A stretch of DNA of 64,000 bases from Allohoeflea poritis (GTDB lineage Bacteria > Pseudomonadota > Alphaproteobacteria > Rhizobiales > Rhizobiaceae), in the NCBI RefSeq assembly GCF_027889715.1, contig NZ_JAPJZH010000003.1, positions 124,001 through 188,000 of the forward strand. The letters run 5' to 3'. The notes under the pieces are model-generated. The model ran no database searches. It was not told the origin of the DNA and worked only from the letters and a program-made list of their open reading frames with translations. Below, piece after piece: positions 8,818 to 17,760 of the stretch. Every line of letters starts with the position of its first letter. Within the stretch, counting starts at the first letter, position 1. The position numbers and the translations under genes are program-made.

Positions 8818-8942
8818 TATTGTTCGGATGATGGAGTATTAACCTTTATGGAGCGTTAATCGGGCAGGCCCGCCTTTTTTCACAGACTTGCGGATAAAAA
8901 ATTGTTTCACACGTGTAGCATTCGGTCAGCCGCCGCGCTCCG

Positions 8943-10352
8943 CTACCGGCGCTTCTTGCGCGGCGCGTAAGGATTGTCGCCCTTGCGGTAGGAGACCCGC
9001 ACGGGCACGCCGGGAAGATCGAAATCCTCGCGGAGCCCGTTTGTCAGATAGCGCGTATAGGAAGCCGGCAAGGCTTCCGGACGCGAACAGGAAATGACGA
9101 ATCCCGGCGGGCGGGCCTTTATCTGCGTCATGTATTTCAAGCGTATGCGGCGCCCGGAGACGGCCGGCGGCGGATGCTGAACCTGCATCGACTCCAGCCA
9201 CCGGTTGAGCTTCGCGGTTGGAATGCGCCGGTTCCAGACCCGGTGCGTGTCGACGACGCCTTGCATCATCTTGTCGAGGCCGGTGCCCGTCAGACCGGAA
9301 ACGGGCACGGCCCGGATGCCCCGCACCTGCGGCAGCAATCGCTCGGTCTTCTCGCGAAGATCGGCGAGCACCTGCTGCCGGTCCTCGATCCTGTCCCATT
9401 TGTTGAAAACGATGACCGGCGCCCTGCCCTCGCGAATGACCAGATCAGCGATCTGCAGGTCCTGCTTCTCGTACGGCACGTCGGCGTCGAGCACGATGAC
9501 GACCACCTCGGCGAAACGAATCGCCCTCAGCGCATCGGCCACGGAAAGCTTCTCGATCTTCTCCTGGACACGCGCCTTGCGACGCAAGCCCGCCGTGTCG
9601 AACATCTTGATGCGCCGGCCCCTCCACTCCCATTCGACGGATATGGAGTCGCGCGTAATGCCCGCTTCCGGTCCGGTCAAAAGCCGCTCCTCGCCGAGAA
9701 AGCGGTTGATCAGTGTCGATTTGCCGGCATTGGGACGGCCGACGATCGCAACGCGCAGGGGTTTGCTTTCATCATAGTCGTCGCCCGCGTCCTCGCCCTC
9801 GTCGGACACCGCGACATCCGTTTCGGCTTCCTCGTCCTCGATGGGCAGCGCCAGCTCCTCGCCGATCGCCGCGACAATCGCATCGCGAAGATCAAGCATG
9901 CCCTCGCCGTGCTCGGCAGAAATCGGACAGGGTTCGCCAAGGCCGAGACGGAATGCGTCAAGAAGGCTTGCCTCGGAACCCCGCGCCTCCGCCTTGTTGG
10001 CGACGAGCACGACCGGTTTGCCGCGCTTGCGCAGGATCGTCGCCAGCGTCTCGTCAGCCGGCGTCAGGCCCATCTTGGCATCGATGAGGAACAGGGACAG
10101 ATCGGCCTCGTCAATGGCGGCCTCGGTCTGGGCGCGCATGCGTCCTTCGAGCGTATCGGGTCCCGATTCTTCAAGCCCGGCGGTGTCGATGATGCCGAAT
10201 TTGAGATCGACAAGCCGCGCCTCGCCGGGGCGGCGGTCGCGGGTCACGCCCGGCGTGTCGTCGACCAGGGCGAGCTTGCGTCCGGCAAGCCGGTTGAACA
10301 ATGTCGACTTGCCGACATTGGGGCGCCCGATGATTGCAACGGAAAATGTCAT
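8943..10352 (-). CDS. der: Ribosome biogenesis GTPase Der (EngA)
   Basis: A 469-residue tandem GTPase. The first G domain starts with [18 protein letters not shown] at residue 4 and the second with [18 protein letters not shown] near residue 205; each is followed by DTPG/DTAG and NKxx motifs (NKAE in the first, NKWD in the second). A C-terminal KH-like domain follows. The acidic linker between the G domains is typical. Der is essential for 50S ribosomal subunit maturation. It lies 39 nt downstream of a YfgM-like gene, matching the conserved yfgM-der neighbourhood, although bamB is absent between them. Confidence 0.97.
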   Translation of the reverse strand: MTFSVAIIGRPNVGKSTLFNRLAGRKLALVDDTPGVTRDRRPGEARLVDLKFGIIDTAGLEESGPDTLEGRMRAQTEAAIDEADLSLFLIDAKMGLTPADETLATILRKRGKPVVLVANKAEARGSEASLLDAFRLGLGEPCPISAEHGEGMLDLRDAIVAAIGEELALPIEDEEAETDVAVSDEGEDAGDDYDESKPLRVAIVGRPNAGKSTLINRFLGEERLLTGPEAGITRDSISVEWEWRGRRIKMFDTAGLRRKARVQEKIEKLSVADALRAIRFAEVVVIVLDADVPYEKQDLQIADLVIREGRAPVIVFNKWDRIEDRQQVLADLREKTERLLPQVRGIRAVPVSGLTGTGLDKMMQGVVDTHRVWNRRIPTAKLNRWLESMQVQHPPPAVSGRRIRLKYMTQIKARPPGFVISCSRPEALPASYTRYLTNGLREDFDLPGVPVRVSYRKGDNPYAPRKKRR

Positions 10353-10391
10353 GTGTGCGACCGTCTCACGTCGACACAGCGGTCCAGCGGA

Positions 10392-11066
10392 TCAGGACTG
10401 CTGTCCGCCTTGCCCGCTGGCGGCGATAACATCCAGCATGAGTTGCGCGCGCTGCGAGATGCCGCCCGGGACGCCGGTATCGCCGGCAATCAGCTCGAAC
10501 CATTGCCGCGCCTGAACGAAGTCACCCTGCTTCCAGGCCGACAGGCCGAGCGCTTCCCGGGCGGAGTGCCGCATCGGGTTTTCCGCGCCGCTCAATTGTT
10601 CGACCTGGACCGCGACATCGTCATAGGAACCGAAATCGACCAGCAGGTAGGCCGCGCGGATGCGGGCTATGTCGCGAATTGCCGCCGGCACGCTGCGGTC
10701 GTTGCCGATGGTCGAAAAATCCGCGATTGCCGCTTCATGTTCGCCGGAGTCGGCGAGTACCGTCGCGGCCCGCATGCGCGCCAGCGCCGGATAGGATCCG
10801 TAACCGCTCTTCTCGAGTTCGCGCAGCGCGACAAGCGCCTCGTCCTGGCGGCCCTCGCGGGCAAGATTGAGCGCTGCCAGGAACGCATCGCCCGACCGCG
10901 ATGCCTCGGTCTGCTGCCAGTACTCATATCCGCGCACGCCGGCCGTGCCGACCACGACCAGCACTGCAAGGCCTATGATGTATATGCCGAACCGCTTCCA
11001 GATCGATTTCATCCGATCGGAACGCAGTTCCTCATCGACCTCACGGATAAAACTTTCATCGGACAT
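10392..11066 (-). CDS. YfgM-like tetratricopeptide membrane protein
   Basis: A 224-residue protein: short cytoplasmic tail (MSDESFIREVDEEL), one membrane helix (YIIGLAVLVVVGTAGVRGY, about residues 29-48), then alanine-rich helical repeats resembling the TPR_21 domain. In E. coli YfgM is an ancillary SecYEG partner that helps periplasmic chaperone networks. The position directly upstream of der is the same as in enterobacteria. The ATG at 11066 fits the conserved SDESFIREVDEELR start found in alphaproteobacterial homologues. Confidence 0.85.
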   Translation of the reverse strand: MSDESFIREVDEELRSDRMKSIWKRFGIYIIGLAVLVVVGTAGVRGYEYWQQTEASRSGDAFLAALNLAREGRQDEALVALRELEKSGYGSYPALARMRAATVLADSGEHEAAIADFSTIGNDRSVPAAIRDIARIRAAYLLVDFGSYDDVAVQVEQLSGAENPMRHSAREALGLSAWKQGDFVQARQWFELIAGDTGVPGGISQRAQLMLDVIAASGQGGQQS

Positions 11067-11207
11067 GGTGTCTACCGGATCTACCGGCCCTCATCTCGGC
11101 GCGGGCCATGGCCCGCGGTTATTGTCTCTTGTTGTTCAGGCGCGCCTTGTAGCCGATTTTGCCGCATATGTAAGGAAAAATATAAAGCGGTCGGCAAAGC
11201 CTGCGGG

Positions 11208-11792
11208 CTAAAGCACCACGGGCGGCACGCCGATCAACCATTCGTGCAGCTTCCAGACGAACAGCACATAAAGGACAAAGCCCGAGACGACGGCGATGAC
11301 ATCATTGCGCACCGGACCGGTTTCGATGTCCTCGACCTGGCCTTCGAGCACACGGCGCTTGACCGAAATACGGTCGGCCACCGCCCATATCAGAAAAGTG
11401 CCGAACAGGAGCAGCGATGCAAGATCGCCATTTGCAAGCAAGTGGGCCAAAGCCCACAGTTTGATTGCCACAAGCATCGGGTGCTTCAAAACAGCCTTCA
11501 GCCGGCCGGCCGGAACGCCATACACCGCAAGCGATATGAAGGACAGAAGCATCAGGAAGAGCGCAATATGCGCCATCCAGATCGGCGGCGTGTAGAGGAT
11601 CGGGCCCTCGAAACGGGCCATCGAGAATCCCCAGGCGATCAGCACGAAGCCGGCAAGCGAGACGAGTGAATAAGGTCCCTTCCAGGCGTTTTCGCCGCGG
11701 GTTGCGATCACCCGGTCGCGGAACTCCGGTGCGACGATGCGGACCGAATGCATGCCCAGAAAAAGGATCAATCCCAGTATCAGTATCAGCAT
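11208..11792 (-). CDS. NnrU family membrane protein
   Basis: A 194-residue protein with about five to six hydrophobic helices, starting MLILILGLILFLGMHSVRIV, where the histidine and arginine after helix 1 match the NnrU domain (related to isoprenylcysteine methyltransferase-like membrane proteins). NnrU was named for its link to nitric oxide and nitrite metabolism in Rhodobacter; a general role is unproven and no denitrification genes are nearby. The ATG at 11792 is chosen because the family starts just before helix 1; the extension to 11879 is unlikely. The Shine-Dalgarno is weak (GGGGG). Confidence 0.85.
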   Translation of the reverse strand: MLILILGLILFLGMHSVRIVAPEFRDRVIATRGENAWKGPYSLVSLAGFVLIAWGFSMARFEGPILYTPPIWMAHIALFLMLLSFISLAVYGVPAGRLKAVLKHPMLVAIKLWALAHLLANGDLASLLLFGTFLIWAVADRISVKRRVLEGQVEDIETGPVRNDVIAVVSGFVLYVLFVWKLHEWLIGVPPVVL

Positions 11793-11946
11793 GTAACCCC
11801 CAATTTGCTTGCTCGGGTCACCGCCGCAAACAGCCAAGACCGTGCCCACCGCTGGCTTCCGGGTTTCGGCAAGCACCATGCCGGTACGTTTACTATCGCA
11901 CCGGACGAAACTTGCGCCACCGGAATCGCCTCCTTAGCATAGGAAA

Positions 11947-12279
11947 ATGGCGATTGATCTTGAAATTGCAAGAAAACGGCTCGCCGATCGCAAGGCCGAA
12001 ATCGAGGCCCTTTCGGAGCTCTCGGAGGAATCGCGCTCGACCGTCGTGCTCGATCAACAGGCCGTTGGCCGACTGTCGCGCATGGACTCGATGCAGCAAC
12101 AGGCCATGGCCGAGGCCCAGGAGCGACAGCGGCAGCGGGACCTGGTGCGCATAGAAATGGCGGAACGGCGGATCAAGGAGGGCGATTACGGCTATTGTGC
12201 AGAATGCGACGAGGAGATTCCGGACGGCCGCCTTGAAATCGACCCAATGGCTGAAAAATGTGTGCATTGTGCTTCGTAG
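11947..12279 (+). CDS. TraR/DksA-type zinc-finger protein
   Basis: A 110-residue protein with an N-terminal helical coiled coil (residues about 1-75, rich in Glu, Arg and Gln) and a C-terminal C4 zinc finger, CAECDEEIP then CVHC. This is the short DksA-like class, which can bind the RNA polymerase secondary channel with or without ppGpp. It lacks part of the long coiled-coil of full DksA, so it is probably a paralogue rather than the main DksA. It stands alone, divergent from the NnrU gene. Confidence 0.88.
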   Translation: MAIDLEIARKRLADRKAEIEALSELSEESRSTVVLDQQAVGRLSRMDSMQQQAMAEAQERQRQRDLVRIEMAERRIKEGDYGYCAECDEEIPDGRLEIDPMAEKCVHCAS

Positions 12280-12412
12280 CGGAAGCGCAGATCCGACAGC
12301 GCTGCTTGAGCAAATTGCCCGATCAAGTTCGCCGTTCTACCGTCGTCGCTCGGCCAGCGCTGCATCAAGCCGCCGCGTGATATTGTGATTGATTCCGTTG
12401 TCGAAGGGCCTC

Positions 12413-13399
12413 ATGTTCAAATCGTATCGCTTCGCCGCAGTCGCCGTTTTTTGTGCCCTTTCCGTCCCTCAGACACAGGCGAATGACGCCAGGCCCGACC
12501 AGCTTGTCATCATCTCGTTCGATGGTGCGCACGACAACAGGCTGTGGCAGAAGAGCCGGGACATAGCACAGCGCACGGGCGCCCGTTTCACCTATTTCCT
12601 GTCCTGCACGTTTCTCATGACGCGCGACCAGCGCTGGTCCTATCAGGGTCCGGCGCAGAAGGCCGGACGTTCGAATATCGGATTTGCAAGGAATGAGGCC
12701 GAGGTGCTGAAGCGGCTCGATCACATATGGCAGGCGCGTAGCGAAGGCCATGAGATGGGCAGCCACGCCTGCGGTCATTTCGACGGCGGCGACTGGAGCG
12801 AGAGGCAATGGCGCGCCGAGCTTTCGGCCTTCTCGTCAACGCTGGAGAATGCATGGTCGAATGCCGGCGCGAAAGACAAGGAGCCGGAAGGCTGGCGATC
12901 CTTCGTGCGCGACGACGTCACCGGCTTCCGCGCACCCTATCTTTCCACCAACAGCAACCTGAACCCGGCTTTGAAGAAAGCCGGCTACACCTATGACGCC
13001 AGCGGCGTCTCGCGCGATCCTGAACAGCCGCGCACCGGCCTTGCCTTCAGCACATTCGACCTGCCGCTCATTCCGGAAGGGCCGCGCAACCGCCGGGTGA
13101 TCGCCATGGACTACAATCTTTTCGTGCGCCACTCCGCCGGCGTCGAGAATGCTGCCAGGTCGGAGATCTATGAAGCGCGCGCCTATAGCGCCTTCCGGCG
13201 CGCCTTCGACCGTCAGTATGAAGGCCGGCGCCGGCCGCTGCAGATCGGCTTTCACTTCGTGGAAATGAATGGCGGCGCCTATTGGCGGGCCATGGAGCGG
13301 CTGCTGTCCGAGGTCTGCGACCGGGAAGACGTTGCCTGCATCTCCTATGCCGAGGCGCTCGAGACCATCAAGGCGCAGAGCCGCGTCGATGGCGCCTGA
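12413..13399 (+). CDS. Exported polysaccharide deacetylase
   Basis: A 328-residue protein with a signal peptide (AAVAVFCALSVPQTQA, cleavage near residue 24) and a NodB-like carbohydrate esterase 4 fold. The first catalytic Asp is in LVIISFDGAHD, the metal motif H-x3-H is in GSHACGHFDG, and GFRAPYLS supplies the substrate arginine. It should remove acetyl groups from a polysaccharide or peptidoglycan in the periplasm. The ATG at 12413 has AAGG 6 nt upstream, so the in-frame start at 12389 is not used. It converges with the bacA-like gene, 16 nt apart. Confidence 0.88.
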   Translation: MFKSYRFAAVAVFCALSVPQTQANDARPDQLVIISFDGAHDNRLWQKSRDIAQRTGARFTYFLSCTFLMTRDQRWSYQGPAQKAGRSNIGFARNEAEVLKRLDHIWQARSEGHEMGSHACGHFDGGDWSERQWRAELSAFSSTLENAWSNAGAKDKEPEGWRSFVRDDVTGFRAPYLSTNSNLNPALKKAGYTYDASGVSRDPEQPRTGLAFSTFDLPLIPEGPRNRRVIAMDYNLFVRHSAGVENAARSEIYEARAYSAFRRAFDRQYEGRRRPLQIGFHFVEMNGGAYWRAMERLLSEVCDREDVACISYAEALETIKAQSRVDGA

Positions 13400-13415
13400 C
13401 GTCAGTCTCCGAAAA

Positions 13416-14702
13416 TCACGGCCGCTCGGCCTCGATCGCCGTTGAAAGCGGGTCCGAGGAGGAATCGACGCGCGCCAGATAGGCCTGATCGATGTCCGGC
13501 AGCGGCTCGTTCCTGATCGCCGCTTCGAAGGCTTTCAGCCTTTTGTAGATGGACATCAGCTCGACAATCGTCGTCCAGGAATTCACGAGATACTGGAAGG
13601 AATTCGACACCTGCGCGAAGGCCGTCAGGATCTGCTGGATAAGACCCAACGTGATCTTGCCCGCAGCAATGGTCGGAATCAGGATGAAGTAGGCGAAGAT
13701 GTTGTCGGCCTGGAGATAAAAGCCGCGTGCGATGTTGAAATACATGTAGTGGAAATAGAGGCGGAAATAATTCTTGCGGACATTGTTGAACAGTTCGGCG
13801 ACCGTTGGCGGCTGCGCCCTGTCTTCATCGTCCTCGCCATAAACCAGTTCCTTGCGGTAGGCCGCCTCGACACGCTGGTTCTTGAATTCGAGACCCGGCA
13901 GCTTGATCCCCACAACAGACAGCAGGACGGTTCCGAAGAGTGACCAGAAAATGGCTGCCGTGAACAAGGGCGACGGGATTGCGCCAATGATCGGCAGTTC
14001 AGTGACATAGCCCGAAAGGCTCCACAGGACCGGCAGGAACGCAAAAAGCGTCATAACGGAATCGACCATGCTGACGCCCAGACCCTCCATGATGCCGGCA
14101 AAACGCATCGTGTCTTCCTGTACGCGCTGCGATGCCCCCTCGATGTGCCGCACCTCTTTCCAGCGGGACATGTAGTAGTCGTTCATGGCCGTGCGCCAAC
14201 GGAAAATATAGTGGCTGACCAGGAAGCGGGTTGCGACGAATACGGCCATGGCCATGAAGGCGATGTAGCCGAAGATCATGATCAGTCCGTAGAGATCGGC
14301 CGCCGTTACCGTACCCTCGCCGTCGAGCGCCGACTGAACCGAATCGAAGAAGGGCCTGCGCCAGTTGTTCAGCGCGACCGAAACCTGGACGGAGAAATAG
14401 GTGGAAAACAGAATCAGCGCCGAGCCGAGCACAGACCATATGAACCAGGGATGCGGCGCGTAGCGGTACCAGAAGGCCGCGAAGACCACGACAACCGCGG
14501 CGTAGTAAACATAGAACCACAGGAAACTCTGCGTCCAGAAATAGCGGATGCCGACGACCTGCCCATCATCCTCCCCAAACTCAAATCCCAATGCCGTGCC
14601 GATCTCGGTGCCGTACATGTACCAGACAAACGCTGATATCAGAGACCAGGCGACTGCCGACAGAAAAAACACCTTTGGTTGGGGAAAGAAGGATTTGAAC
14701 AC
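13416..14702 (-). CDS. bacA: SbmA/BacA-like peptide antibiotic transporter
   Basis: A 428-residue integral membrane protein of the SbmA/BacA family. Recognisable blocks are [13 protein letters not shown], the [17 protein letters not shown] segment and the C-terminal [21 protein letters not shown]. These proteins are proton-driven importers of antimicrobial peptides. In rhizobia and Brucella BacA is needed for chronic host infection and affects very-long-chain fatty acid modification of lipid A. The start is GTG at 14702 with GGAAGAG about 9 nt upstream. It is likely a single-gene unit; the next minus-strand gene upstream ends 121 nt away. Confidence 0.9.
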   Translation of the reverse strand: MFKSFFPQPKVFFLSAVAWSLISAFVWYMYGTEIGTALGFEFGEDDGQVVGIRYFWTQSFLWFYVYYAAVVVVFAAFWYRYAPHPWFIWSVLGSALILFSTYFSVQVSVALNNWRRPFFDSVQSALDGEGTVTAADLYGLIMIFGYIAFMAMAVFVATRFLVSHYIFRWRTAMNDYYMSRWKEVRHIEGASQRVQEDTMRFAGIMEGLGVSMVDSVMTLFAFLPVLWSLSGYVTELPIIGAIPSPLFTAAIFWSLFGTVLLSVVGIKLPGLEFKNQRVEAAYRKELVYGEDDEDRAQPPTVAELFNNVRKNYFRLYFHYMYFNIARGFYLQADNIFAYFILIPTIAAGKITLGLIQQILTAFAQVSNSFQYLVNSWTTIVELMSIYKRLKAFEAAIRNEPLPDIDQAYLARVDSSSDPLSTAIEAERP

Positions 14703-14823
14703 GGCTCGTCTCTTCCGGTTGTCTGCTTGTTATGTTGACGGGATCGAAAAGTCTGACCGCCCATTAACGCATTTTACCTGGAACGAATACCTATGGCCGT
14801 AAACCGCGCTTTGCATATCACAA

Positions 14824-16029
14824 TTACGTTCCCGGCGCGTGTGTCGCCGCCAATGTCGCCAATGCGGCCGCCACAATGAGTGCCAATGCGGCCACGAGGC
14901 TGCCCGACGTGTAGCTGCCCGACAGCTCGGCCAGAAAGCCGGCGACAACCGGGCCGATGATCTGGCCTGTGCCGAAACAGGCGGTCATGATGGCCAATGC
15001 ACGCCTCGGCGACTGGCCGGCAAGCAACCTTCCCGCCTGAAGGCCGAAGGCGGTGATCGCGACGAAAGTGGCGCCCAGCAATGTACCGCCGACAAACGGT
15101 CCGAAAGGCAGCGGGACCAGCACGCTGACCGCCACGCCAACCGCCTCGATGACACAGCCCGTGGAAAATGCGGCAAACAGGCTGAAACGCCTGCGAAACG
15201 GCGCCCACGCAAAGAGGGAGATCGCGGCCGCGCCGCCCGTCGCCATCCAGACCCAGGCTTCCAGCGGAGACTGTCCGGCATCGCCGCGGACAATGGCAAC
15301 GAGGAATGTCGCGGTGACGATATAGCCCATGCCGAAAAGCCCGTAGGCGATCGAAATCAGGACCAGGGACCGGTCCCACACGAGCGGCGGCTCCTTGTTC
15401 CCATTCGCGGAACGCACGGGTTCGGCCCGGATAATGACGGCCGCAAAGAGCGTGCCGAGCAGCGCAATCGCCGCCGACGCATACCAGCCGACCTGCCAAG
15501 GCGCATCGAGCCGCAGGAGCACCAGCAGCAGCAGCGCTGAAATGATCATGCCAAGCCCGACACCGCTGAAGTGAACAGCCTGCAGATCGTGGCGGTTCGC
15601 CGCATCGAGATGGCTGAATATGATGGTGCTCACAAAGATCATTCCAAAGGCGCTGGCTATGCCCGCCGCGAAACGGATGATGGAAAGCGCCAATACGCCA
15701 TCGGCAAAGGCAACGGCGGCGAGCAGCAACGTCGTCGCGGCCAGGCCGCCCAGAAACACCAGCCGCTCGATGCCTGCCGCCCAGCCATAGGCGGCCAGAA
15801 CGGCGCCGAGCAGATAGCCGAGATAATTGGCCGATGCGATCAGCCCCGCGTCGGCGGGGTTGAGGCCGAGACCCAGCATGAGGTCCGGCAGGAGCGGCGT
15901 ATAGACGAAGCGGCCGAGCCCCATGGCAACGGCCATGGCGACCAGCCCGCCCGCGGCAAGCCAGACGACCGACGTGTTCGATTGGGATCCGGCGGGAAAC
16001 GCTTCCGCCTTCCGGGAGCGGCGAAACAT
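14824..16029 (-). CDS. YbfB/YjiJ-family MFS transporter
   Basis: A 401-residue protein with twelve predicted membrane helices. The first helix has GLVAMAVAMGLGRFVYTPLLP, characteristic of the YbfB/YjiJ subgroup of the major facilitator superfamily, and the loop DAGLIASANYLGYLLGAVLA follows. Substrate unknown; members are often annotated as sugar or drug efflux carriers. The ATG at 16029 opens the protein with a short basic cytosolic tail. It is divergent from the arsR-type gene with a 150-nt shared promoter region. Confidence 0.85.
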   Translation of the reverse strand: MFRRSRKAEAFPAGSQSNTSVVWLAAGGLVAMAVAMGLGRFVYTPLLPDLMLGLGLNPADAGLIASANYLGYLLGAVLAAYGWAAGIERLVFLGGLAATTLLLAAVAFADGVLALSIIRFAAGIASAFGMIFVSTIIFSHLDAANRHDLQAVHFSGVGLGMIISALLLLVLLRLDAPWQVGWYASAAIALLGTLFAAVIIRAEPVRSANGNKEPPLVWDRSLVLISIAYGLFGMGYIVTATFLVAIVRGDAGQSPLEAWVWMATGGAAAISLFAWAPFRRRFSLFAAFSTGCVIEAVGVAVSVLVPLPFGPFVGGTLLGATFVAITAFGLQAGRLLAGQSPRRALAIMTACFGTGQIIGPVVAGFLAELSGSYTSGSLVAALALIVAAALATLAATHAPGT

Positions 16030-16179
16030 GCGCGAGCTATGGCATTCCGTCGCGCTGCGCGCAAGGCCGGTTTTGCGTATAGGTCATGCACCGAGAGTCC
16101 AGCGCATCGTGCCCGGCAGGGTTGCCGCTTGACACGCCCAATAATTAACCTTAGTGTTATTTAACAAATGAGGCAAATA

Positions 16180-16524
16180 ATGAACGTCCAGACCATATTC
16201 TCCGCCCTGTCGGATCCGACCCGCTTCGCCATTGTCGAACAACTGCTGGAAAAGGGCGACCAGACGGCCGGCTCACTTGCCGAGCCCTTCGACATTTCGA
16301 AACCGGCTATCTCCAGACATCTGAAGGTCCTCGAGGAAGCGGGCGTGATCGAACGGCGGATCGACAGGCAGTTCCGGTCTTTCCGGGTGCGCCCGCAAAG
16401 CATGCGCAGCCTGGATGACTGGATCGGGCGCTACCGCCGCTTCTGGCAGACGTCTTTCGATCGTCTGGAAAAGGTTCTGCAGGACAAGAAGGAAGAGGAA
16501 AACACAGATGCCGACCGTGATTGA
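16180..16524 (+). CDS. ArsR-family transcriptional regulator
   Basis: A 114-residue winged-helix protein. The first helix is IFSALSDPTRFAIVEQLL and the recognition helix is FDISKPAISRHLKVLEEAGVI, with a basic wing QFRSFRVRP. No metal-binding cysteines are visible, so it is the ArsR subgroup that pairs with AHSA1/SRPBCC proteins rather than a metal sensor. The ATG at 16180 has GAGG about 8 nt upstream; an ATG at 16168 is an alternative. Its end overlaps the next gene by 17 nt, so both are co-translated. The AT-rich upstream stretch 16140-16170 is the likely operator region. Confidence 0.9.
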   Translation: MNVQTIFSALSDPTRFAIVEQLLEKGDQTAGSLAEPFDISKPAISRHLKVLEEAGVIERRIDRQFRSFRVRPQSMRSLDDWIGRYRRFWQTSFDRLEKVLQDKKEEENTDADRD

Positions 16525-16954
16525 CGACCAGGTTCTCTATATCGAGCGCACGATCTCAGCGCCGCCCGAACAGGTGTTCGACGCCTGGGTGAACCCGGAC
16601 ATGCTGGTTCAATGGTGGGGACCGGAAGGCATGAGCATTCCCCAGCACAAACTCGATGTGCGGGTGGGCGGCGCATGGGAGACGACAATGCGCAACGCGG
16701 AAGGCGGCGAGGTGTTCGTCTCCGGGGTCTACAAGGCGATCGAGCACCCGAACCGGCTTGTCTTCACCTGGGCCTGGCGTCAGCCCGACGGCTCGCGCGG
16801 AGAAGAAACGGAAATCACGGTCACGTTCGAAGCGGTCGAGGGCGGCACGAAAATGATGCTGGATCAGCGCGCCTTCTCCGAGGTGGGCAACCGCGACAAT
16901 CACCGGATGGGCTGGGAATCGAGCTTCAACTGTCTCGACCGGCTGTTTGAATAG
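16508..16954 (+). CDS. SRPBCC (AHSA1/CalC-type) domain protein
   Basis: A 148-residue single-domain protein beginning LYIERTISAPPEQVFDAWVN, with VQWWGPEGM and the terminal GWESSFNCLDRLFE, all typical of the AHSA1/START-like helix-grip fold that binds hydrophobic ligands. The gene overlaps the arsR-type gene by 17 nt in another frame and is followed after 11 nt by the DUF899 gene. ArsR-AHSA1-DUF899 operons are common in rhizobia; their function is poorly known. It may sense or sequester a ligand. Confidence 0.88.
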   Translation: MPTVIDDQVLYIERTISAPPEQVFDAWVNPDMLVQWWGPEGMSIPQHKLDVRVGGAWETTMRNAEGGEVFVSGVYKAIEHPNRLVFTWAWRQPDGSRGEETEITVTFEAVEGGTKMMLDQRAFSEVGNRDNHRMGWESSFNCLDRLFE

Positions 16955-16965
16955 GGAGAAAAGCC

Positions 16966-17676
16966 ATGCAGGATCATGCCGTCGTTTCCCGCGACGAGTG
17001 GCTGAAGGCGCGCGTTGCGCTGCTTGAGCGCGAGAAAGCCTTCAACCGCGAACGCGATGCACTTAGCCGCGAACGACAATCATTGCCCTGGGTGGAGGTG
17101 AGCAAGGACTACGCATTCGACACCGACGCAGGCAGGAAATCGCTGAGCGATCTGTTCGGCGGTCACAGCCAGCTCATTGTCTATCATTTCATGTACGGGC
17201 CGGACTGGGAGGCGGGGTGCAAAAGCTGCTCTTTCCTTGCCGACAGTTTCGACCGCAGCGTCGTGCATCTTGCAGCACGGGACGTCAGGCTCGTTGCCGC
17301 CTCGCGCGCGCCGCTCGCTACGCTCAATGCCTTCAAGAAGCGCATGGGCTGGAGCTTCGACTGGGTATCCTCGCTCGGCAGCGACTTCAACTACGATTTC
17401 GACGTCTCTTTCAGCAAGGAAGCGCGGGAAGACGGCTCCATACGGTATAATTATCGTCCCAGCACGTTTCCGGCGGACGAGGCACCGGGCGCCAGCGTCT
17501 TCTACAAGGACGCGGACGGGAAAGTTTATCACACCTATTCCACCTATGCGCGGGGCCTCGACATGCTGATTGCCTGCTATCATTTCCTCGACCTCGTCCC
17601 GAAGGGGCGTGACGAGGACGGCCTGCCCTACACCATGGACTGGATTCGCCTGCGCGACGAATACGGCAAGGCGTAG
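16966..17676 (+). CDS. DUF899 family thioredoxin-like protein
   Basis: A 236-residue soluble protein of the DUF899 (AhpC/TSA-like) family. Characteristic parts are the N-terminal SRDEWLKARVALLEREKAF, the segment IVYHFMYGPDWEAGCKSCSF, which holds a CxxC-like pair in the thioredoxin active-site position, and the C-terminal YTMDWIRLRDEYGKA. Function unproven. The ATG is preceded by GGGAG at 9 nt. It is the last gene of the ArsR-AHSA1-DUF899 operon and is followed by a strong hairpin. Confidence 0.9.
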   Translation: MQDHAVVSRDEWLKARVALLEREKAFNRERDALSRERQSLPWVEVSKDYAFDTDAGRKSLSDLFGGHSQLIVYHFMYGPDWEAGCKSCSFLADSFDRSVVHLAARDVRLVAASRAPLATLNAFKKRMGWSFDWVSSLGSDFNYDFDVSFSKEAREDGSIRYNYRPSTFPADEAPGASVFYKDADGKVYHTYSTYARGLDMLIACYHFLDLVPKGRDEDGLPYTMDWIRLRDEYGKA

Positions 17677-17698
17677 CGGGCTTTCATGAGACCGCTTC

Positions 17699-17730
17699 AT
17701 ACAGGCCGCATCGCGGCCTGTATGCTTTTG
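17699..17730 (+). terminator. Terminator of the arsR-AHSA1-DUF899 operon
   Basis: A perfect 11-bp stem, ATACAGGCCGC at 17699-17709 and GCGGCCTGTAT at 17713-17723 with a 3-nt loop, is followed by GCTTTTG on the plus strand. It lies 23 nt after the DUF899 stop. The T-run is short, so efficiency is uncertain, but position and stem support the call. The histidine kinase gene converges from the other side and may share the hairpin. Confidence 0.75.
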
Positions 17731-17760
17731 TGGCGTTCCCGCGCCTTACGATCGGCGCGG

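Noticed and set aside
8861-8880. GC hairpin followed by six T on the plus strand, looking like a terminator
   Set aside because: No plus-strand gene ends upstream, and the stem is only 4-5 bp. It sits in the minus-strand SleB promoter region.
9174-11669. An 831-codon open frame on the plus strand
   Set aside because: It lies antisense to der and the YfgM-like gene, has no recognisable motif and reflects the high GC third-position bias of those genes.
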